A stretch of DNA of 63,144 bases from JBDRHL01 sp043816955 (GCA_043816955.1 JBDRHL010000073.1:1-63144); one strand, 5' to 3'. Shown: positions 7,933-17,014, counted from the first letter of the stretch. Notes: generated by a model from the letters alone, not told the origin. Translations and numbers: made by a program.

Positions 7933-9618
7933 TTAAAATCTTCTAAATACTTCGTTTATTTTATCCAGCGATTTTACATACGCCTTTACTATAATCTCGT
8001 AATGTTCGACAAAACGTTCAGGCTGGCCCATAGTAATCTCATGCGGCAGGTGAGACGAAAGCCGCTTCAATAAGGCGGATATAAAAGAAACTCTGGCCTC
8101 CCTGTTGAGAGAGCCGAGGGCGTCCCTGAGCACACGGTTTACATGTTTGGATTGACATTCGGTTTTAAACTGTTCGGTCAGGCAATCCAGTATGAATTTC
8201 ATGCCACCATGAATGGCATCACAGGCCTCGTTCATAGCAGCATTGACCCCGCCTTTATCAGCAAAAGTTCTTTCGACCAGGGCAACCGCATCGTCTCTTA
8301 CTCTATTCATGTCCACTGATTCGGATACAGGATGCATATGCCGCTCAAGGTGCAGATAGAAGCCAGTTACAACACCGTGAAACTCTTCATTGGACTTGAC
8401 CATTAATGAATTAAGCCTGTAAGTGGCACGGCCAGTATCGATTGGTACACCAATAATCTTCGCGAGATTAGTACTATCAATCTGTGATATTATAGAATCG
8501 ACAAGTGCTTGATCCTTATCGTCCTTAATCTGAGTACCGGCAGGCTTTGGTCTCGTGATTATAGCAGGTTCTGTCCAGATCGCTTTTCCTGCTGTCGCAT
8601 CATAAAGTAATCGTATATCCTCAGTGTCAGATTCGGCAGCAAACTGGGTCAGTTTGACACATTCGAGCGTAGGTAAAACAGGAAACTCTATCTTATCATT
8701 TCTCGTGTCGGGTGGCAGAGACCGAAGCAATTGTATAAGTTCGCGGCCAAACTCTCCTGGGTACGTTTTGTTTCTGATATGGAACTGTGAGTACGCAAGA
8801 AGCAGTCTCTTTGCATTCTCATTTTCAACTGCGTGAAAATATCGCTCCAATACGTCCCAGAAACGTATCCCGTTATTCTCGGTAAGAAAACGTACCAGGG
8901 ACGAAATAGAATTACCTCCAAGCCGGGCCGAACCGTCAACTGCAAAGAATCCCTCCTGTAAAGATGACAGGACTATGCCTTCATCTGCAAAAACAGCCTT
9001 TATCAAGTCAGCAATGTTATTAACGGCTGTCATCTTCAGTCTGCCTTTGGCGTTGATGACAGCAACTTCGGCATCTTCAGTTTCCACAGGAGACAACACG
9101 CCTAAAGACCTGTCCTTGTCAATGGCAGGATAAATAAAATGGTGGATAGATTTGTCGTCCAGGGCAGCGGAGATTTTGATGGACATTGCCTTTACAACAG
9201 TAATATCACCGCCAGAAGATGTTATATGGCCGGTCGAGACAATATCATCTGCTGCGGGTATGTTCAAAGCAGCTGACAACATAGCTACTAACATTGGAAC
9301 ATCAACTGAAAACCCTGAAATATTAACACGCAAATTAGATATGGCAACGCCACCAGGATTAACTACCGATATTACAAAACTCTTTTTAGCTACTCCCAGT
9401 AAATCCAGTACATTATCGACAATCGGGATCAATACATCTTCGACATGTTCAATAGCAGAGTTCTCAAAAATAACGTCCCCTACAAAGCTGATACGTTTAC
9501 TTTTAGTCTCGTCACTGGTACCTGCAACGACAGAAGAAATAACTGCCTTGGCACTATCATCAGCACCAAGGACTAAAACTGTCCTGGCTCGTCCTATTGA
9601 TATTGCAGTTACACTCAT
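7933..9618 (-). CDS. Lon-like (S16) protease domain fused to unknown module
   Basis: Residues 1 to about 205 look like the Lon/S16 serine-lysine peptidase fold without the AAA+ domain. ISGFSVDVPMLVAML aligns with the Lon DGPSAG serine block (Ser near 104), then STGHITSSGGDI aligns with the TGEITLRG strand, and Lys148 lies 44 residues after the Ser, close to the 43 in E. coli Lon. The GPSAG glycine and proline context is lost, so activity is uncertain. Residues 205-375 are unassigned. Residues 375-561 are a copy of the operon's module (SNEEFHGVVTGFYLHLE, DAIHGGMKFILDCLTE, ending NEVFRRF). The start codon overlaps the preceding stop as ATGA, with AGGGA upstream. A Lon domain lacking its own ATPase next to a ring ATPase could use that neighbour as a motor, which is inference. 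Confidence 0.65.
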   Translation of the reverse strand: MSVTAISIGRARTVLVLGADDSAKAVISSVVAGTSDETKSKRISFVGDVIFENSAIEHVEDVLIPIVDNVLDLLGVAKKSFVISVVNPGGVAISNLRVNISGFSVDVPMLVAMLSAALNIPAADDIVSTGHITSSGGDITVVKAMSIKISAALDDKSIHHFIYPAIDKDRSLGVLSPVETEDAEVAVINAKGRLKMTAVNNIADLIKAVFADEGIVLSSLQEGFFAVDGSARLGGNSISSLVRFLTENNGIRFWDVLERYFHAVENENAKRLLLAYSQFHIRNKTYPGEFGRELIQLLRSLPPDTRNDKIEFPVLPTLECVKLTQFAAESDTEDIRLLYDATAGKAIWTEPAIITRPKPAGTQIKDDKDQALVDSIISQIDSTNLAKIIGVPIDTGRATYRLNSLMVKSNEEFHGVVTGFYLHLERHMHPVSESVDMNRVRDDAVALVERTFADKGGVNAAMNEACDAIHGGMKFILDCLTEQFKTECQSKHVNRVLRDALGSLNREARVSFISALLKRLSSHLPHEITMGQPERFVEHYEIIVKAYVKSLDKINEVFRRF

Positions 9619-10325
9619 TGAGAATCCCTGATTTTATTTATTGTTATTTTCATACTGCCGCTTTCAACGCTCGGAAATACCTGGATGGTGATCTCACCGT
9701 CAAAGACACTGATTTCCTTTGTGGGTTCAGGTTTCAACCCGGTCGTATCAGCCGCCAAGTCGAAAGGCCTGCCCGGATACGCCTTGGTCCAGACCAGATC
9801 CTCTACAGTAAGTTCCCCTTCCCAGATGACTTGTCCTGTAGCAAAGGCTATATTATAAACGCCTGCGGCTATTCTGTCGATGCCCTTAGAGCCGGGGATT
9901 TCCATGAGTGTAATCGACTTAAACCATTTATTATCACGAGATATTGAAATTTCGACACCCGCGGGCCTGCGATTTAACTGCTCTATATCGGCAACGAGTT
10001 GGTCATATTCTTTTCGCAACCGTGGATGTGATTTGACAATACTCAAAGCCTTCTGCTTATCTTCGTCGCTGCCTTCAAAAAAATCGGTTGCCAAATCAAC
10101 TATCAGTTCACTTACAAGATCGGCATCAAGTGTATCTGCTTCTTTTCTTCCGGCCTGGTCGCTTATAGTATCCATGAACCGCTGAAACTGCCGAAAACCT
10201 TGCTCGTACCCAAGTTTTGATCCCAGTGATTTTATCTCATCGAAGGCCTGTTTCAGTGATTCTTCACTATCTTTCTGCTCCAGTGCCTTTGCTATGATTT
10301 GCATAAAGTACATGTCGTTACTCAT
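9615..10325 (-). CDS. Unknown 236-aa protein, helical N-terminus and beta-rich C-terminus
   Basis: I do not recognise a family. The start is set at the ATG at 10325, two bases after the preceding stop and with GGAG positioned just upstream. A longer in-frame reading exists but would lie inside the upstream gene. Residues 1 to about 110 are charged and helical (KALEQKDSEESLKQAF, IVKSHPRLRKEYDQLVADI). Residues 115-236 are predicted beta-rich (VEISISRDNKWFKSITLMEI, AGVYNIAFATGQVIWEGELT, EITIQVFPSVESGSMKITIN) and look like one or two immunoglobulin-like or carboxypeptidase-regulatory-like sandwiches. It is coupled to the Lon-like gene by an ATGA overlap, so the two products probably work together, the beta part perhaps recognising a target. 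That role is inference. Confidence 0.75.
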   Translation of the reverse strand: MSNDMYFMQIIAKALEQKDSEESLKQAFDEIKSLGSKLGYEQGFRQFQRFMDTISDQAGRKEADTLDADLVSELIVDLATDFFEGSDEDKQKALSIVKSHPRLRKEYDQLVADIEQLNRRPAGVEISISRDNKWFKSITLMEIPGSKGIDRIAAGVYNIAFATGQVIWEGELTVEDLVWTKAYPGRPFDLAADTTGLKPEPTKEISVFDGEITIQVFPSVESGSMKITINKIRDSQ

Positions 10326-10327
10326 TT

Positions 10328-11443
10328 TTAGCTCCATTTCTTCTTCGGGGCATTGTTGCTCTTTAAGACTTCCTCTACACGCTTCAAAATACCGGCCTTT
10401 TGGGCAACTCTGACAAACACAGGATGTCCCGCGAGAACCTGGGCGGTATTGAACCACAGATCAGGAATCGCTAAATCTTCGCTTTCATCAGTCTGAGTGA
10501 GCCAGCGGCGACCAGCAAATCGAGAAAATGCTGTCCTGTTTATTTCAAAGCTGTCAGCGATCTCCAGAACTTCATACTCTCCCCAGGACAGACTTTCAAA
10601 AACCCGGCGAATCAACTGCTGCAATCTCTCTCTGCCTAATTGCCGTATGGCCTTCCTTTGGGTTCTGATATTCCTTGCCTTTTCATCCGCAACCACATCC
10701 GCTAAGCCATTTACTGTCATTTCACGTTCTATTTCAGGCACCAAACATGCCGAACCGGCTGCAATTTCATTTTCGTCTATATCTTCAAGAGAAGAAAGCT
10801 TTCGTTTGCCTATGAATTCATCCACTATAGCCTGTACCCTGCCTTGTTCGCCGGGTTGCGTTGGACCAACATCAGGGATTCTCTCAGTCAGCCACTTACT
10901 GCACCCTGAGCGTGGTATGTCTACAGGAATCATGATATCCATGGTTTGGTCCCCTAAATTCCAGCGATAACGTTTTACCAATTCCCTGCCCTCACGACAG
11001 CATCGCTGGCAGGACAAACGAAACTGGCGAATCACATAATTTTGCAATAATTCAGACACCTGCTTTTCCCTGTCATCATCTTTATAATGAGGTTTTGTAT
11101 CTATTTTCCTTGCTGTATATCTTGCAAAGGCCTCATAGTAATAGATGCAGTTCGGGCCTTTTAATTTCACTTCTGGGGAATTTTTTTCAGAATTTGGTAA
11201 ATTACTGAATTTACCGATAGTTAAATCGTAGGCTTCTTCACGTATTTCCAGGTCTCCATTACACCACTGACGGGCTTTTTTGCTCTGTCGCAGCCTGTCC
11301 GCAAATTCAGCTAAACGGAGCGGGTGCTTGTCAGTATAGTAATGGAACACCTTGCGATTGTTATGCAATTCCTGTAGGGCTTTCTCGTCGCTGTTGCGAG
11401 CGATAAGTTCTGTAAGTCTTAACAGGGATAAATGCTTATACAT
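10328..11443 (-). CDS. Possible HTH/sigma-like regulatory protein, first gene of operon
   Basis: A 371-aa soluble protein with no confident family. I start it at the ATG at 11443, which has AGGAAG seven bases upstream. The ATG at 11464 has no well-spaced site. Residues near 45-170 are rich in charged residues with a small Cys cluster (SCQRCCREG). A later segment (RERLQQLIRRVFESLSWGE, then EVLEIADSFEINRTAFSRFAG near residues 285-325) reads like a sigma-region-4 or generic helix-turn-helix unit. A possible role in transcription or DNA binding is inference. It heads the minus-strand operon, the usual place for a regulator. Its 3' end runs into the next gene with a two-base gap. It also contains one copy of a ~31-bp repeat shared with the gap before the ATPase gene. 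Confidence 0.6.
   Translation of the reverse strand: MYKHLSLLRLTELIARNSDEKALQELHNNRKVFHYYTDKHPLRLAEFADRLRQSKKARQWCNGDLEIREEAYDLTIGKFSNLPNSEKNSPEVKLKGPNCIYYYEAFARYTARKIDTKPHYKDDDREKQVSELLQNYVIRQFRLSCQRCCREGRELVKRYRWNLGDQTMDIMIPVDIPRSGCSKWLTERIPDVGPTQPGEQGRVQAIVDEFIGKRKLSSLEDIDENEIAAGSACLVPEIEREMTVNGLADVVADEKARNIRTQRKAIRQLGRERLQQLIRRVFESLSWGEYEVLEIADSFEINRTAFSRFAGRRWLTQTDESEDLAIPDLWFNTAQVLAGHPVFVRVAQKAGILKRVEEVLKSNNAPKKKWS
11158..11189. repeat. Imperfect ~31-bp repeat, copy 2 (inside coding sequence)
   Basis: Matches 6667-6697 over TTTTAATTTCACTT-TGGGGA plus a T-run with only a few differences, although this copy lies within a coding region and the other in a gap. Confidence 0.55.
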
Positions 11444-11608
11444 TTCAAATCTTCCTGTTACCATAACCTAAGCTGAAAACGAGAGAATGCACAACTCGTT
11501 TATGTGTCGTATGATAACGCGGGAAGTGGCAGAATGCAAGGGTTCTCTACCCTCCAACCCCCATATCAGGGTGCATCGAAACCAAACTAAGCACTACACC
11601 CGGTCTAT

Positions 11609-11657
11609 AACCACTTCAGGTTGGGCAAGACCTGAAGCGGTTGTAATCAGAATTATA
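11609..11657 (-). promoter_or_regulatory. 13-bp stem-loop and TATAAT upstream of the operon
   Basis: Arms AACCACTTCAGGT (11609-11621) and ACCTGAAGCGGTT (11630-11642) pair with one G-U type mismatch around an 8-base loop. On the minus strand a perfect TATAAT lies just upstream (plus positions 11652-11657), though I see no good -35. If this is the promoter, the stem-loop sits at the 5' end of the operon mRNA. It could equally be an operator dyad. Confidence 0.4.
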
Positions 11658-11689
11658 CATCTTTAGGACAGCCATACTGAATGTATAAG

Positions 11690-11995
11690 TCAAACTTTAG
11701 AGCCGCATTCTGAACAGTAGCTGCCACGGCCAAGTAGGGTCTTGTCACAGACAGGGCATGTCCTGACAAACCCCATCACTTTGCTACCGCTTGTTTTTTT
11801 CGGGCCAACTAATAATATTAAAAGGGCCACGATTATCGTCACGGCAGTGCCTGTTAAGTAATTATTTTTGATGGTTTGTGCGAATTCTGAGACGCCGCTG
11901 TTAGACAGCCAGTTAGCAACCATAACAACATTAGCCATCAGAAAAACCCCGGCTATAAGGCACAACAAAATTATCTTTCGTAAACCAAGTGTCAT
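11690..11995 (-). CDS. Small membrane protein with C-terminal zinc ribbon (paralogue 1)
   Basis: A 101-aa protein with two hydrophobic helices (about residues 8-28 and 48-64, the second AVTIIVALLILLVG) and a C-terminal CPVC...YCSEC zinc ribbon. It is clearly paralogous to the protein at 18312: both share ANWL near residue 26, LTGTA-TIIVALLILLV and the same ribbon spacing. GGAGG eight bases upstream fixes the start at 11995 rather than an in-frame ATG 15 bases earlier. Function unknown. Membrane-anchored zinc ribbons often act in protein-protein or nucleic-acid contacts, but nothing here specifies that. The two paralogues flank the restriction-modification unit. Confidence 0.8.
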   Translation of the reverse strand: MTLGLRKIILLCLIAGVFLMANVVMVANWLSNSGVSEFAQTIKNNYLTGTAVTIIVALLILLVGPKKTSGSKVMGFVRTCPVCDKTLLGRGSYCSECGSKV

Positions 11996-12107
11996 AAATC
12001 TGTCCTCCAAAAATATAGTTAATCATTTTATGTTTTTATATCAACGAGTTACTATAGCGCGATGGGCAGGGCTTGCGCAAGAGGAAATTTAAATATTTTT
12101 TGCGAGA

Positions 12108-12857
12108 CTAATGTAAGTGGCGTGATAAAACGCAGTTAGAAAAGAGTTTTTTACAAAAAATCTTTTTCTGGCTTATAGTTTTCTGCTTAATCCGCTCAAT
12201 GAACAGAAAAAATATACCAGGACCAAAAGCTACAATCATAACCACAAGACCAGTGACAATACCCCAAAAGCTAATTGTTGGAGCACAACAGTCTCCTCTA
12301 TGCCTGGCAATGATATGACTTGGGATAGCTATTAGCAGTTCTGCTATACTACCTCGCAGCAGCCACTTCATTAGGCGGTTGGTAAAGCCGTTTGGTTCAC
12401 AGTTGTGGGTAAAGCGAAAAAATACCCACGACCAGATCAGCCAATTGACTCCTACAAAGCATATCCCTGTCCAAGCTATTGCGGTTGTAGCAACAGCATC
12501 GCCAAAAATCCCTGTTGCCAATAATAAAATAATGCCCAAAAGAATTATCGAAAAAAGAAACGCAGTTGTTATAACCGGGATCCAGATGAGTCGTCTTGGT
12601 TTTGGCCTTTTCTCGGCAATCCTCACTGGCACAACCAAAAGCAACGCCTCAGAAATCAGAATAATGCAGCAAAACGCAAATAATTGCCAAACTGAAAAAA
12701 TCTGACAATCGGTTTTGATGTTTTCTATGATATCAGGAATTTGAGCTCCAGTAAGCAACTCCACAATTCCGGATATCATCACAACTACGGGGAGCACAAA
12801 GATGACAAGTGCCAAAAATACGTATAGAACTGTAGTTATTATAGCCCACTTTATCAT
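12108..12857 (-). CDS. Polytopic membrane protein, unknown
   Basis: A 249-aa hydrophobic protein with roughly five to six transmembrane helices, for example near residues 2-28 (WAIITTVLYVFLALVIFVL), 55-75, 87-110 and 195-220. The start is placed at the ATG at 12857, which has AAAGG nine bases upstream. A TTG 51 bases earlier is possible but has no ribosome site. No enzyme or transporter signature is recognised. Single gene, same strand as its neighbours but with wide gaps on both sides. Confidence 0.65.
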   Translation of the reverse strand: MIKWAIITTVLYVFLALVIFVLPVVVMISGIVELLTGAQIPDIIENIKTDCQIFSVWQLFAFCCIILISEALLLVVPVRIAEKRPKPRRLIWIPVITTAFLFSIILLGIILLLATGIFGDAVATTAIAWTGICFVGVNWLIWSWVFFRFTHNCEPNGFTNRLMKWLLRGSIAELLIAIPSHIIARHRGDCCAPTISFWGIVTGLVVMIVAFGPGIFFLFIERIKQKTISQKKIFCKKLFSNCVLSRHLH

Positions 12858-13248
12858 TTTCGAAGCCTTTATCTGCACTATACCGTTGTTCGCGTTAAGT
12901 GTCCACAATAATCATGCATGGTATAACCTTACGAAGTTGTCTTGTTGATTCATACTCGAAAACGTTACCAAACTGATAAGTTTGTGTGTTTGAAGCTTTT
13001 TCAAAAATAACCACACGCACAAGAGGTGTTTGCAGTGTGGCTAACACTAACAACATCATGGCCTAACGTGTGAACAGAGTGTGGTCATGAAATGTTTGCC
13101 CTATTCTGCCATGTTGCATACCCCAGGTATAAGCTTCTTTGCAGGTTGCACAGAGTCCCCTGACATGGTCAGCCGGGCTATTAACGGATAGAGGGAGGGG
13201 GTACTCGGCCTTTTCCTTTTGGGATAAACGGTGTGACCGCCGCGAGCA
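12858..13248. other. Intergenic gap, no feature seen
   Basis: About 390 bases between the membrane protein and the restriction unit. I find no convincing coding frame, strong hairpin or promoter pair, and no transposon end. Confidence 0.5.
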
Positions 13249-13932
13249 TTATGTGCGATTTCTTATAGTGTGTGCTTCGTAATCGAACAATATGAGCAAA
13301 TGATGACAACGAAAAGCTGTGAAGATTCGGGTGCCGTTTGCTTGATGTTTGTGGTCAGAATAACGGTGGTGTCTATGTTTAAAAGCAGGATAGGGACGCA
13401 ATGTGGATTGTAGGCTTTGGGAAATGGCTTCGAAGGTAACATTGGGAGAGCCAGAAAGCAAATAACCGAGCATAGCTGCTTCGCTTGAAAACGTAGAATA
13501 TCTGCCTATCAAAAGGTTTTTTCTAATCTCGTTAACATACTTGGAAACTGCGCGCTTGGTTGAAATCACTTTTGCTTCTATAGTGAAATGTGAGCGGATA
13601 TTGCCACCTCGTAGGCGAAACCCAAGATCAGAACTTGGTGCTTGACCTGATGGTTTTCTACGTTCGCGTTCAGGTGGTTGGTGAACAACCTGGTAAGGTG
13701 ATGACGGTGGCATTGTATCATGAATTCGGCAGTAGGCTGCATACGTTATGTCGTCCTCCAGGTTCTCATCGGTTTTGCTCACATCGAAGGCTTCGGCCAA
13801 GAGTTTGTCAAAACCTTGCCATACATAACCGAGCAGAATGTCTATAGCATCTGGATGCCAACGTTTCGCCAGAATGACAAAATCCTCGGGGACAGGGTAA
13901 TTGGCTTGTATGGGAGTGAGACGGTTACGCAT
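13249..13932 (-). CDS. Putative PD-(D/E)xK restriction endonuclease
   Basis: A 227-aa protein whose ATG overlaps the methyltransferase stop by 8 bases (ATGCGTAA), so the pair is translationally coupled. A nuclease-like core is visible near residues 100-125: SDLGFRLRGG followed by SHFTIEAKVISTKRAV, in which D ... E-A-K fits the PD-(D/E)xK pattern. N-terminal residues 1-75 are helical (PEDFVILAKRWHPDAIDILLGYVW). The C-terminus is Arg/His rich and may bind DNA. The natural reading is the cleavage partner of the methyltransferase. It could instead be an accessory domain of a restriction enzyme whose main nuclease lies in the N-terminus of the methyltransferase. Specificity cannot be read. Confidence 0.6.
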   Translation of the reverse strand: MRNRLTPIQANYPVPEDFVILAKRWHPDAIDILLGYVWQGFDKLLAEAFDVSKTDENLEDDITYAAYCRIHDTMPPSSPYQVVHQPPERERRKPSGQAPSSDLGFRLRGGNIRSHFTIEAKVISTKRAVSKYVNEIRKNLLIGRYSTFSSEAAMLGYLLSGSPNVTFEAISQSLQSTLRPYPAFKHRHHRYSDHKHQANGTRIFTAFRCHHLLILFDYEAHTIRNRT

Positions 13933-16900
13933 GATTTAGTGGTTCCTTCTTTGGGGGGCCTAACTGTGACCAGTGAAGAAGGTCGAATGCTACTTCATCG
14001 GCATCCCGCAATGCAACTGACTGTGTCCAGTACCGAAGCTGGTTTGGTTTAATTAGAAAAACGGTTGGAATGTTGCGCTTTACCCCATGATCCATGACTT
14101 GAATATTCCAGTACACTCTACATACTCTCCTGTAATAGATCGCGCCGTTGTTCTGCTTTTGGAACTCAAGTTCTAAGTCTGCGAGTTTAATCAGCAAATC
14201 TTCTTTGCGAAGATACTCATAGGAGATTGGCTTCTGTTTCGACCAGTCCAGATGAATTGCGGCAATACAATACGGAAGGTTTGTACCCGAATCAGTCGTG
14301 AATATAGTGGCACAGATAGACTTATCCTCTCCAAATCCGGCTTCCAGAACACTAAGAAACAACTCGCAGTATGCCTGCAATGTGTCTTTCTTGTGTTGAC
14401 ACGATGCGGTAACAGGTTGCCGAGCTAGCGCATTCCGGGCATTCTTGAAATCTGGCAAAGTGATGTCGACGAAATTAGAAACAAGGACTCGCTCAGTTGT
14501 GTTCAGGTGATAAAGACGAAAAACTTTCTCGTCTATCTCCGCTTCAGAAAGCTTAGACAACTGGTCGAGTGACAGGTCAGGAGATAGGACAACAGGTAAT
14601 GTTTTGATGTCCTCATTTCTAAGAGATGGTCGATAGCTCGCTAATCTTCCAGATGTTAGAAAGAAGAAATATACTGAAAGCATGCTATTATAGGATAGGG
14701 CAATACTTGCTTGGGTCTTCTCATCCAAAGTATGAACTCCACTAAACGATTTTGAATAAAGCAAATAAGTATCTTTTGTGGAACTCACGATAATTGCCTT
14801 GAATCGACCGGTAACCCTCTTCCATGTAGTTTTCAGTAATACCAGCGGAAGTTTATAAGTTAACAGTGCCCTACCTCTTCCAAAGTGTTCATCCTCATTC
14901 TTAGGAAAAGCCTCAGTATTTGTTACTATGGGACATTTGGCAAAAAGGGCATTATCATCCAGTATTTTCAAGCCAATGAAGTTTGGGTAAGAGACATCTC
15001 CTCGAAACAAGCCTGTCTTGGGTTCATACTCAACTCTCTTATCTAATTGGATGATCCGTTTTGCGAGTTCTAAGTCCCTCCGGCCGCCCCACATAAGGGC
15101 CGGCCAGACCACAGAATCAGCAGCAGCTTCTTCAGGCCATACCCAATTCAGGTCTTGTGCATCGATGACAACGCGATGCTGCTCCTCGTCAGTACGCGTC
15201 TGCTTGGGAGACCAATAGGCAATTGGTTCCTCGTTTGGTTGCCCTGGTCGCATCTTGATGATACACGCTGGTCCAACAGCAGTAGGAAAGATATTCAGGA
15301 ATCGAAGGGCCGCAAGATTGACGATTTCGTCCACTTTGTAATCTGTGAACAACCTCTCTCGAAACTCCAAAGCTGTTGGGCTAACATTGAATAATAAGGA
15401 ACCCGCCGGTTGGATCATACAAATTTGTCCAGTCGATTTGCACAACTTCGCTGCTTTTGCCAGAAAGAGTGTGCCGGATTGATTACCGACCTGGCTCCAG
15501 CCATTATTTTTCGCCCAAGCCTTCGCCAGATCTGTCAGGCTTTGCTTACCCCAAGGCACATTCCCAATGATCAGGTCGTATTGGTGTTCTTCTGTCTGTG
15601 CATCCTCCACACAAATTCCTTGAACATCTTCCCGAAAGAAATCGGCAGTGCGTAGTCTGACTTCTCGGAGGGAGGGGAAATGAACTTGGCTCCAATAGTG
15701 TTTGGGATCGATCTCATCACACATGGCGAGGTAGAGACTGAAGGAAGAAACACGTATTGCGTTCGGTTCAATATCGACTCCGAAGATGTTCTCATCAAGT
15801 AGTTTTCGTAGGATAGCTGCACGTGGTTCTTTTTCAGGATTTGCGTTCCGCCATCGATGTACGAGACGTTGGAATGCCTTGACAAGAAAAACGGCCGAGC
15901 CACAGCAGGGATCCAAGATTTTCAAATCATAGTCTGTGCCACTCCAAGGGAGGACTTTGTCAAGCATGAAATCAACGAGGAATGGTCGCGTGTAGTGTTC
16001 GCCGATTCCGGAGTCAGGATCCTTCCGCTTAGTGACGAACTCCTCATAAATACTGCTGATGAATTCAAGCGGAATTGTATCAAAAGAATAGTGTTGCCAG
16101 AGCAAATGTTGGCCGTTTTGCATCTGAAGCTTTCCACCAATGAAATCCGCAAGTAGCTCCATGTGAGGTTTCTTCACATGTTGGAGTTCCCTGGTATAGC
16201 TGCTGGGAAATAGATCGCCGTTAAATCGTTTGTTCAGCCATTTGAAAAGGCTAAAAGTGTCGGATTTGTGCCGAAGGATGGAAGACAAATCCTCATAATT
16301 GTTGGATAGGACGCCTTCTTGGTGCAATGCGCGCAGCTTTCTTGCGTTGAGCGCCGCGTTTTCTTGACTATCCGTTCGATGGAAAAGAAACTGGACAAAA
16401 ATTATGCGAGCAAGCAAATCGTGAGCGATATCCTCAGGAAGTTCCGACGTCAACTGCTCACGCACATATTGAAGATTCTTAAGAAGCGTTATATCTGCCC
16501 GTTGGTTTCGGTCAAAACGATCACGATGGCGTACAAGAAACTGTCCCGAGGCAAGATACATCCAATGGAGTGTGTCGACGAGAGAGTCGAGATCGAGCGA
16601 CACACGGTCACCTTTGGTAACGATGGGTCCTGTGAGGAACTTGCCAGATTTCGCATCCGGTATCTCATAACAACTCCAGACACGGATAAGGTGCGGTTCC
16701 ATCGTGATGAGTATTGGAGAACGGCAGAAGTTCCAGGCTAACCTTCGCGTCTCATTCAGATCTTCTGGCGTCAGCGCTTTGGTGAATTCACAGAATAATG
16801 CGACGGGAGCATCGGTACTATCATCAAGTGGATTCCCAACAAGAACACTCACACGCACTTGGTTGTTTCCAAGTTTGCGAGCAAGCGGCTTTTCTATTTT

Positions 16901-17014
16901 CAGATGGGCCAGACGGGAATAGACAGCGGGACCTGCCCCAGGCGGCTGAACAATGTGGTCTGGTTTGGGCCACTGTAACCGCTGATGAAGTTTATTCAGT
17001 AAAGATGAAACCAT
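13925..17014 (-). CDS. Large N6-adenine DNA methyltransferase (type II R-M, Eco57I-like)
   Basis: A 1029-aa protein that probably methylates adenine in a specific DNA site. Motif I (AdoMet binding) is ILDPCCGSAVFLV near residue 368 and motif IV is IIGNVPWGKQ near residue 485, a variant of the usual NPPY/F. The region before motif I (YEEFVTKRKDPDSGIGEHYTRPFLVDFMLDKVL) is the standard N6-methyltransferase entry. Residues 1-330 form a long N-terminal region that in this family may carry a nuclease or ATPase-like fold, with no catalytic motif I can confirm. The C-terminal 450 residues are likely the target recognition region (SYRPSLRNEDIKTLPV is typical). Proposed promoter and palindromic operator lie at 17088-17134. 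Confidence 0.85.
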   Translation of the reverse strand: MVSSLLNKLHQRLQWPKPDHIVQPPGAGPAVYSRLAHLKIEKPLARKLGNNQVRVSVLVGNPLDDSTDAPVALFCEFTKALTPEDLNETRRLAWNFCRSPILITMEPHLIRVWSCYEIPDAKSGKFLTGPIVTKGDRVSLDLDSLVDTLHWMYLASGQFLVRHRDRFDRNQRADITLLKNLQYVREQLTSELPEDIAHDLLARIIFVQFLFHRTDSQENAALNARKLRALHQEGVLSNNYEDLSSILRHKSDTFSLFKWLNKRFNGDLFPSSYTRELQHVKKPHMELLADFIGGKLQMQNGQHLLWQHYSFDTIPLEFISSIYEEFVTKRKDPDSGIGEHYTRPFLVDFMLDKVLPWSGTDYDLKILDPCCGSAVFLVKAFQRLVHRWRNANPEKEPRAAILRKLLDENIFGVDIEPNAIRVSSFSLYLAMCDEIDPKHYWSQVHFPSLREVRLRTADFFREDVQGICVEDAQTEEHQYDLIIGNVPWGKQSLTDLAKAWAKNNGWSQVGNQSGTLFLAKAAKLCKSTGQICMIQPAGSLLFNVSPTALEFRERLFTDYKVDEIVNLAALRFLNIFPTAVGPACIIKMRPGQPNEEPIAYWSPKQTRTDEEQHRVVIDAQDLNWVWPEEAAADSVVWPALMWGGRRDLELAKRIIQLDKRVEYEPKTGLFRGDVSYPNFIGLKILDDNALFAKCPIVTNTEAFPKNEDEHFGRGRALLTYKLPLVLLKTTWKRVTGRFKAIIVSSTKDTYLLYSKSFSGVHTLDEKTQASIALSYNSMLSVYFFFLTSGRLASYRPSLRNEDIKTLPVVLSPDLSLDQLSKLSEAEIDEKVFRLYHLNTTERVLVSNFVDITLPDFKNARNALARQPVTASCQHKKDTLQAYCELFLSVLEAGFGEDKSICATIFTTDSGTNLPYCIAAIHLDWSKQKPISYEYLRKEDLLIKLADLELEFQKQNNGAIYYRRVCRVYWNIQVMDHGVKRNIPTVFLIKPNQLRYWTQSVALRDADEVAFDLLHWSQLGPPKKEPLNHA

